From NCBI GenBank assembly GCA_010030955.1, contig RHBP01000063.1, forward strand, positions 1-9,754: a DNA stretch of 9,754 nucleotides, read 5' to 3'. The position numbers were made by a program, and so were the translations under genes. Source of the DNA: Synechococcaceae bacterium WBB_10_009 (GTDB lineage: Bacteria > Cyanobacteriota > Cyanobacteriia > PCC-6307 > Cyanobiaceae). The notes under the pieces were generated by a model. The model worked only from the letters and a program-made list of their open reading frames with translations, was not told where the DNA came from and made no database searches. This document shows positions 5,810 through 9,754 of the stretch, piece after piece (the first letter of the stretch is position 1; every line of letters begins with the position of its first letter).

Positions 5810-7129
5810 TCAGCGGCTGAGCAGGGCCCGCTTGGGCCCGTGGATCGGATCCTCCACCACGATGGTCTGGTCGCGGTCGGCCCCGAGCGACACGATCGCG
5901 ATCGGCACCTCCATCAGCTCCGCCAGGAAGCGCAGGTAGCTCATCGCCGTGGGGGGCAGGTCGTCGAGGCTGCGGCAGTCGGCGGTGGAGGTCTGCCAAC
6001 CGGGGAGCGTTTCGAACAGGGGCCGGCAGCGGGCGAAGTCCTCAGCGGAGCTGGGGAAATGCTCGATGCGTTGGCCATCGAGCTCGTAGGCCACGCACAC
6101 CTGGATCTCATCGAGCTCGTCGAGCACGTCGAGCTTGGTGATGGCCAGGCAGTCGAGGCCGTTCACCTCCACGGCATAGCGGCCGATCACCCCATCGAAC
6201 CAGCCGCAGCGGCGCCGGCGACCGGTGGTGGTGCCGTACTCGCCACCCCGGTCGCAGAGGTGGTCGTTGAGGCTGCCCTCCAGCTCCGTGGGGAAGGGGC
6301 CCTCGCCCACCCGGGTGGTGTAGGCCTTGGCCACACCGATCACCCGGTCGATCAGGGTGGGGCCCACCCCCGCACCGATGCAGGCGCCGCCGCTCACCGG
6401 ATTGGAGGAGGTGACGTAGGGGTAGGTGCCGTGGTCGAGGTCGAGCAGGGTGCCCTGGGCCCCCTCGAACAGGATGTTTTGGCGGGCGCGGGCGGCCTGG
6501 TGGATGGCCCGGGTGCAATCCACCACGTGGGGGGCCAGGCGACGGCCGTAGGCCACGTACTCCGCCACCACCTGTTCGAAATCGAGCGGCTCCAGGCCGT
6601 AGAGCTTCTGCAGGATTTCGTTCTTCTCCGCCAGGGGGCCCGCCAGGCGATCCCGCAGGCGCGCTTCATCCAGCAGGTCGATGATGCGGATGCCGTTGCG
6701 CTCCGATTTGTCGGCGTAGGTGGGGCCGATGCCCCGGCCGGTGGTGCCGATGCGGCGGTCGCCGCGGCGCTGCTCCATCGCCTGGTCGAGCAGGCGGTGG
6801 TAAGGCATGGTCACGTGGGCGGTGGAGGCCAGCTGCAGGCCATCCACGGCGATGCCGTTCTCCGCGAGCATGTCCAGCTCGCGCAGCATCACCTTGGGGT
6901 CCACCACGGTGCCGGAGCCGATCAGGCACACCGTGTCCGGGTACAGGATGCCGGAGGGGATCAGGTGCAGCTTCAGCACCTTGTCGTCCACCACGATCGT
7001 GTGGCCGGCGTTGACGCCGCCCTGGTAGCGCACCACCACATCGGCGGAGCGGCTCAGCAGATCGGTGATCTTGCCCTTCCCCTCGTCACCCCATTGCGCA
7101 CCGATGACGACGACGTTGGCCAAGGACAC
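5810..7129 (-). CDS. purA: Adenylosuccinate synthetase
   Basis: PurA joins IMP and aspartate using GTP, the first committed step from IMP to AMP, in the cytoplasm. The P-loop-like VVVIGAQWGDEGKGKITDLL contains the catalytic aspartate, and GGVNAGHT the catalytic histidine; counted from the TTG start they fall at Asp13 and His41, the textbook positions. Further family blocks are IGTTGRGIGPTYADK, NILFEGAQGTLLDLDHGTYP, VGEGPFPTEL, TTTGRRRRCGWFDG and the guanine-specificity TKLD. At 439 residues it is full length, ending GPKRALLSR. Two starts compete: GTG at 7129 (MSLANVVV) and TTG at 7123 (MANVVV); homologues begin MANVVVIGAQ, which favours the second, but I give the longer one. A small hairpin ends one base before the GTG. 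It is followed by the PfkB kinase after 7 bases and preceded by psb27 at 96 bases. Confidence 0.97.
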   Translation of the reverse strand: MSLANVVVIGAQWGDEGKGKITDLLSRSADVVVRYQGGVNAGHTIVVDDKVLKLHLIPSGILYPDTVCLIGSGTVVDPKVMLRELDMLAENGIAVDGLQLASTAHVTMPYHRLLDQAMEQRRGDRRIGTTGRGIGPTYADKSERNGIRIIDLLDEARLRDRLAGPLAEKNEILQKLYGLEPLDFEQVVAEYVAYGRRLAPHVVDCTRAIHQAARARQNILFEGAQGTLLDLDHGTYPYVTSSNPVSGGACIGAGVGPTLIDRVIGVAKAYTTRVGEGPFPTELEGSLNDHLCDRGGEYGTTTGRRRRCGWFDGVIGRYAVEVNGLDCLAITKLDVLDELDEIQVCVAYELDGQRIEHFPSSAEDFARCRPLFETLPGWQTSTADCRSLDDLPPTAMSYLRFLAELMEVPIAIVSLGADRDQTIVVEDPIHGPKRALLSR

Positions 7130-7130
7130 A

Positions 7131-7153
7131 GCGGCCCGAAGCCGCTTCGAAGC
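7131..7153 (-). promoter_or_regulatory. Two overlapping small hairpins in the purA leader
   Basis: GCGGC at 7131-7135 pairs with GCCGC at 7141-7145 across a 5-base loop (UUCGG in the transcript). The perfect 10-base palindrome GCTTCGAAGC at 7144-7153 shares two bases with it, so the two folds compete at their border. Both sit immediately before the purA start and leave little space for a normal ribosome-binding site. A regulatory role is only inferred; in such GC-rich DNA short stems arise by chance. Confidence 0.3.
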
Positions 7154-7183
7154 ACAAACGAAGAGAATCTCAGATCGAGCGAC

Positions 7184-7204
7184 CCTCCGTCAAAAAGACG
7201 GGGG
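7184..7204. terminator. Stem-loop between psb27 and purA, possibly a weak terminator
   Basis: CCTCCGTC (7184-7191) pairs with GACGGGGG (7197-7204), eight pairs including one G-T wobble, around the loop AAAAA. Reading leftward, out of psb27, the loop becomes UUUUU but no U-run follows the stem, so it is not a canonical intrinsic terminator for psb27. Reading rightward, a short run TTGTTTTT appears about 8 bases after the stem, but no gene is expected to be transcribed that way. It may be a 3' stabilising or partial-termination structure between psb27 and purA. Confidence 0.35.
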
Positions 7205-7225
7205 AACTGTTGTTTTTGGCGGCCC

Positions 7226-7669
7226 TCAGGCGCCGCGCACCGCGCCGGTTTCGGCCTTCTTGAGCTCCTTGGTGAGGCGCTCCTTGAGGCTGTCGGGAAC
7301 GGGGCGGTTGGGGTAGTTGGCGTAGTGACCCGCCAGGGAGTTCAGGGCGGTCTGCATGGTGGTGAACGAGGCCAGGCCGTTCACGTCATGGCGGGGCCGG
7401 TAGCGGGCCATGTAGCTGTTGATCAGAGCCCGGGCGTCGGTTTCGGAGGCGGAGCGGCCGGGGTCATCGGCGGCCAGCCCCAGGGTGCTGAGCAGGGAAT
7501 CGGCCACGGCCACCGTGTCGTCCACGTAGTTGCCGCTGATCGGACCGGCGGCCCCGGAGCAGGCGGTGAGCAGCAGCGACAGGCCCAGGCAGAGCACCAG
7601 AACGCCGCTGAGCAGCGGTTGCAGGGCTCCGGCGGCGGCCGCTCTGATCCGTTGCCATCCAGCCGCCAT
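7226..7669 (-). CDS. psb27: Psb27, photosystem II assembly lipoprotein
   Basis: Psb27 is a lumenal lipoprotein that binds CP43-containing photosystem II intermediates and delays assembly of the manganese cluster until the complex is ready; it also acts in repair. The 147-residue precursor begins with a positively charged WQRIR, a hydrophobic stretch LLSGVLVLCLGLSLLL and a lipobox LTAC with the lipidated cysteine at position 37. The mature part is about 111 residues, the family's usual size, and forms a four-helix bundle; visible blocks are SGNYVDDTVAVADSL, ALINSYMARYRP, FTTMQTALNSLAGHYANYPN and the C-terminal lysine-rich PDSLKERLTKELKKAE. It ends shortly after, complete. The ATG at 7669 puts the signal peptide at normal length. 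It lies 50 bases after proS and 96 before purA on the same strand. Its presence identifies the source as a cyanobacterium. Confidence 0.96.
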   Translation of the reverse strand: MAAGWQRIRAAAAGALQPLLSGVLVLCLGLSLLLTACSGAAGPISGNYVDDTVAVADSLLSTLGLAADDPGRSASETDARALINSYMARYRPRHDVNGLASFTTMQTALNSLAGHYANYPNRPVPDSLKERLTKELKKAETGAVRGA

Positions 7670-7697
7670 GGGGTCCCGTTCGGTTGCTGCGGATCCT

Positions 7698-7707
7698 AGG
7701 GGCCCCT
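7698..7707. repeat. 10-base palindrome AGGGGCCCCT between proS and psb27
   Basis: The 50-base gap between the proS stop and the psb27 start holds GGATCC (7691-7696) and then the perfect palindrome AGGGGCCCCT. A hairpin with no loop bases is sterically poor, and no U-run follows, so it is not a convincing terminator. A palindromic protein-binding site is possible but unsupported. Confidence 0.2.
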
Positions 7708-7719
7708 GCGCGCGCCGCC

Positions 7720-9549
7720 TCAGGCCAGCAGCAGGCCCCGCCGCTCCTGGGCCAGCTGCTCCAGCAGCAGCGGCTGCAGGTCAGCCACCGCCAGATCGCG
7801 GCGGGCGCCACCGGCCCGCTGCACCAGCTCCACCTGGCCCTCAGCCGCCCCGCGGCCCACCACCACCCGCCAGGGGATCCCCAGCAGGTCGGCGTCCTTG
7901 AATTTCACACCGGCCCGCTCGGAGCGGTCGTCGAACAGCACATCCACGCCGGCGGCCTGCAACGCGCCATAGAGCTGCTCGGCCAGCGCCAGCTGGGCCG
8001 GCTCCGCCGCATTGGCCACCACCACGATCACCTCGAAGGGGGCGATGGCGGTGGGCCAGCAGATGCCGTTGGCGTCGTGGTGCTGCTCCACGGCGGCCTG
8101 GGCCAGGCGAGACACCCCAATGCCGTAGCAGCCCATCCACAGGGGCTCCTCCTGGCCGGCCTCGGTGGTGAAGGTGGCCTCCAGGGCGGCGGAATACTTG
8201 CGGCCCAACTGGAAGATGTGACCCACCTCAATCCCGCGGCTGGCCTCCAGCACCTGGGAGGGGTCGTGCCGGCAGCGGTCGCCGGGCTGGGCGGCCCGCA
8301 GGTCGAGGCCGTCGGGGGCGGGGCAAAGCGCCCCCCAACTGGCGCCCACCAGATGCTGATCCCGGGCGTTGGCACCGCAGACAAAGGCCTCGAGGGCGGT
8401 GGCGGTGGCATCCGCCAGCCGCAGGAACCGGGGCGACCAGCTGCGCGCCCCCGCCAGCACCGCATCCTGCAGCTGCGGCCCCAGGGTGCCGAAGGGCAGA
8501 GTGTTGAGCCCCTCGCGGTCGGCCGCCTCCGCGGTGAGCGGCGCCAGCTCCAGCAGGGTGCCGTGCTCGGCGGCGCAGCGGCCGCTGATGGCATTGGCCA
8601 ACTTCACCTCATTGAGCTGCTGGTCGCCCCGCAGGCTCACCAGCAGCGGTTGCAGGAAGCCGTCCTCAAAGCGGGCCAGCAGCAACAGCACCTTCACCAC
8701 CTGGGTGGGGTCGAAACCATGGGCGGCGCGGAGCTGCTCGATGGTGCTGGCCCCCGGGGTGGCCAGGGGCTCGCCGGCGCCCCCCTGGCGCGCGCCGCCC
8801 GGCAGGGCCACGGCCTCAGGCGCCAAGGACACGGCCCGCTCCTGGTTGGCGGCGTAGGAGCCGTCGGCACTGGCGAGGATCAGGTCTTCACCGGCGTCGG
8901 CCGTGACCATGAACTCCTGGCTGGCGGAGCCGCCGATGGCGCCGCTGTCGGCCTCCACCGCCACCGCCCGCAGGCCGCAGCGGCTGAAGATGCGGCGGTA
9001 GGCCTGGTCCATGGCGCCGTAGGTGGCCTTCAGGCAGGCCTCATCGGCATGGAAGGAATAGGCATCCTTCATGATGAATTCGCGCCCCCGCATCAGGCCA
9101 AACCGCGGCCGGATCTCATCGCGGAATTTGGTCTGGATCTGATAGAGATTCACCGGCAGCTGCCGGTAGGAGCGCAGCAGATCCGCCGCCAGGGCGGTGA
9201 TCACCTCCTCATGGGTGGGGCCGAGCCCCAGGTCGCGACCCTGGCGATCCTCCAGGTGGAACATGATCCCCTCGCCGTCGGTGTAGCCGGCCCAGCGGCC
9301 GCTGCGCTGCCAGAGCTCGGCGGGCTGCAGCTGGGGCAGCAGGGTTTCCAAGGCGCCGGTGGCATTGAGCTCCTCGCGCACCACGGCGGAGATCTTCTGC
9401 AGCACCCGCCAGAGCAGGGGCAGATAGGCGTAGATGCCGCTGCCCACGCGGCGGATGTAACCGGCCCGCAGCAGCAGCTTGTGGGAGGGGATCTCCGCTT
9501 CGGCCGGGTCGTCCCGAAGCGTCACCAGCATCAGGCGGGAGACGCGCAT
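7720..9549 (-). CDS. proS: Prolyl-tRNA synthetase, bacterial type with INS editing domain
   Basis: ProS charges tRNA-Pro with proline in the cytoplasm. This is the 609-residue bacterial (prokaryotic-type) form. The catalytic core of class II enzymes is visible: motif 1 region GSGIYAYLPLLWRVLQKI (37-54), the T-H-E-E substrate loop GPTHEEV (110-116), motif 2 TKFRDEIRPRFGLMRGREF (140-158) with IMKDAYSFH after it, and motif 3 YGIGVSRLAQA (475-485). Between motifs 2 and 3, about residues 225-410, lies the INS domain that removes alanine from misacylated tRNA, recognised by TPGASTIEQL, VVKVLLLLA with a candidate editing lysine (286), SLRGDQQLNEVKLANA and FGTLGP. The anticodon-binding domain follows, with DDRSERAGVKFKDADLLGIP (541-560). 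The ATG at 9549 fits the family start MRVSRLMLVTLRDDPAEAE. It heads a same-strand series with psb27, purA and the kinase. Confidence 0.97.
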   Translation of the reverse strand: MRVSRLMLVTLRDDPAEAEIPSHKLLLRAGYIRRVGSGIYAYLPLLWRVLQKISAVVREELNATGALETLLPQLQPAELWQRSGRWAGYTDGEGIMFHLEDRQGRDLGLGPTHEEVITALAADLLRSYRQLPVNLYQIQTKFRDEIRPRFGLMRGREFIMKDAYSFHADEACLKATYGAMDQAYRRIFSRCGLRAVAVEADSGAIGGSASQEFMVTADAGEDLILASADGSYAANQERAVSLAPEAVALPGGARQGGAGEPLATPGASTIEQLRAAHGFDPTQVVKVLLLLARFEDGFLQPLLVSLRGDQQLNEVKLANAISGRCAAEHGTLLELAPLTAEAADREGLNTLPFGTLGPQLQDAVLAGARSWSPRFLRLADATATALEAFVCGANARDQHLVGASWGALCPAPDGLDLRAAQPGDRCRHDPSQVLEASRGIEVGHIFQLGRKYSAALEATFTTEAGQEEPLWMGCYGIGVSRLAQAAVEQHHDANGICWPTAIAPFEVIVVVANAAEPAQLALAEQLYGALQAAGVDVLFDDRSERAGVKFKDADLLGIPWRVVVGRGAAEGQVELVQRAGGARRDLAVADLQPLLLEQLAQERRGLLLA

Positions 9550-9712
9550 CGAACCAGGGGCGAACGGTGAGGCCGGAAGCTACCACCGAGGTTTGCAGCG
9601 ACCGCCTGAGAAAGCGCCACAGTCACGGCGGAAAAGAACAAAAAATTCCAGTTCTCCAGAGAAAACTCTGCTAGCTTCCGCCGATAAGTCCCAGTTGTCG
9701 CAGACCGATCTC
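9550..9712. promoter_or_regulatory. Divergent intergenic region with candidate promoters for proS and the next gene
   Basis: This 163-base gap is visibly richer in A and T than the genes around it, especially at 9632-9672. It contains a 12-base motif in inverted orientation, TGGTAGCTTCCG read leftward (9585-9574) and TGCTAGCTTCCG read rightward (9669-9680), 11 of 12 identical. Each copy contains TGnTAnnnT, which resembles an extended -10 element, and lies 27 and 32 bases respectively before the start codon it points to. No good -35 box is seen for either. A 5-base stem CAGAG/CTCTG with an AAAA loop sits at 9657-9670. Divergent promoters are inferred, not shown. Confidence 0.4.
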
Positions 9713-9754
9713 ATGAGCACCCATGCAATGGCGTCGGGCCTGATGGCGTCTGGT
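9713..9754 (+). CDS. Start of an unidentified rightward gene (14 codons visible)
   Basis: An ATG at 9713 opens a frame that reads MSTHAMASGLMASG and runs off the window. Further in-frame ATGs at 9728 and 9743 could be the true start. No clear ribosome-binding site precedes any of them. The visible part is too short to assign to a family. Its existence is supported by the divergent, AT-richer upstream region, but not proven. Confidence 0.4.
   Translation, partial: MSTHAMASGLMASG

Noticed and set aside
5840..7699. A 619-codon open frame on the plus strand opposite purA and psb27
   Set aside because: Its product is rich in Gly, His, Val, Gln and Ala in the pattern of antisense translation of a GC-rich gene. 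purA and psb27 on the other strand are unmistakable.
7698..7707. AGGGGCCCCT as a terminator of proS
   Set aside because: It is a perfect palindrome with no loop and no U-run after it, so it is listed only as a low-confidence repeat.
7684..9570. A 628-codon open frame on the plus strand opposite proS
   Set aside because: It mirrors proS almost exactly and has the same Gly/His/Gln/Leu-rich antisense composition. No recognisable domain is present.
1..9754. CRISPR arrays, tRNA or rRNA genes, insertion sequences, toxin-antitoxin or defence genes
   Set aside because: No spaced direct repeats, cloverleaf sequences, transposase motifs or foreign-looking composition were seen. All clear genes are core functions.

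Overview
This window comes from a picocyanobacterium of the Synechococcus/Cyanobium type. Four observations point there: a Psb27 lipoprotein of photosystem II, the cyanobacterial families DUF3153 and DUF2854, an SSB of the cyanobacterial slr0925 type, and a gene order (ssb, cobK, cutA, PfkB kinase, purA, psb27, proS) that I associate with marine Synechococcus and Prochlorococcus. By eye the DNA is very GC-rich (about 70%, not computed). That fits a high-GC Cyanobium or Synechococcus better than Prochlorococcus. The high GC also produces very long antisense open frames, which I discarded.

Layout. 1-237 (+) is the 3' end of priA (primosomal helicase). 234-2840 (-) is a leftward cluster read in the order DUF2854 protein, argB (N-acetylglutamate kinase), DUF3153 protein. 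The DUF3153 gene appears to carry a one-base frameshift near its 3' end. Read in the frame that restores the protein, its stop shares the palindrome CTAG with the priA stop. 2839-3072 (+) is a small predicted coiled-coil protein whose start codon overlaps that of the divergent DUF2854 gene in one CATG. 3113-3631 (-) is ssb. 3679-4822 (+) is cobK (cobalamin) followed by an overlapping cutA (divalent-ion tolerance). 4777-9549 (-) holds, in order of transcription, proS, psb27, purA and a PfkB/adenosine-kinase-like gene. At 9550-9712 there is a somewhat AT-richer divergent intergenic region with a long-spaced inverted motif. At 9713 an unidentified rightward gene begins and runs off the window.

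How it fits together. The window is dense core housekeeping: replication restart and ssDNA binding (PriA, SSB), arginine biosynthesis (ArgB), cobalamin synthesis (CobK), metal homeostasis (CutA), AMP supply (PurA plus an adenosine-kinase-like enzyme separated by 7 bases), translation (ProS) and photosystem II assembly (Psb27). Gene boundaries are very compact, with several overlaps. I see no mobile element, CRISPR array, tRNA, rRNA or new multi-gene defence or biosynthetic system. The points most worth a second look are the DUF3153 frameshift and its two-module architecture, the symmetric motif upstream of proS and the divergent gene, and the leader of purA.
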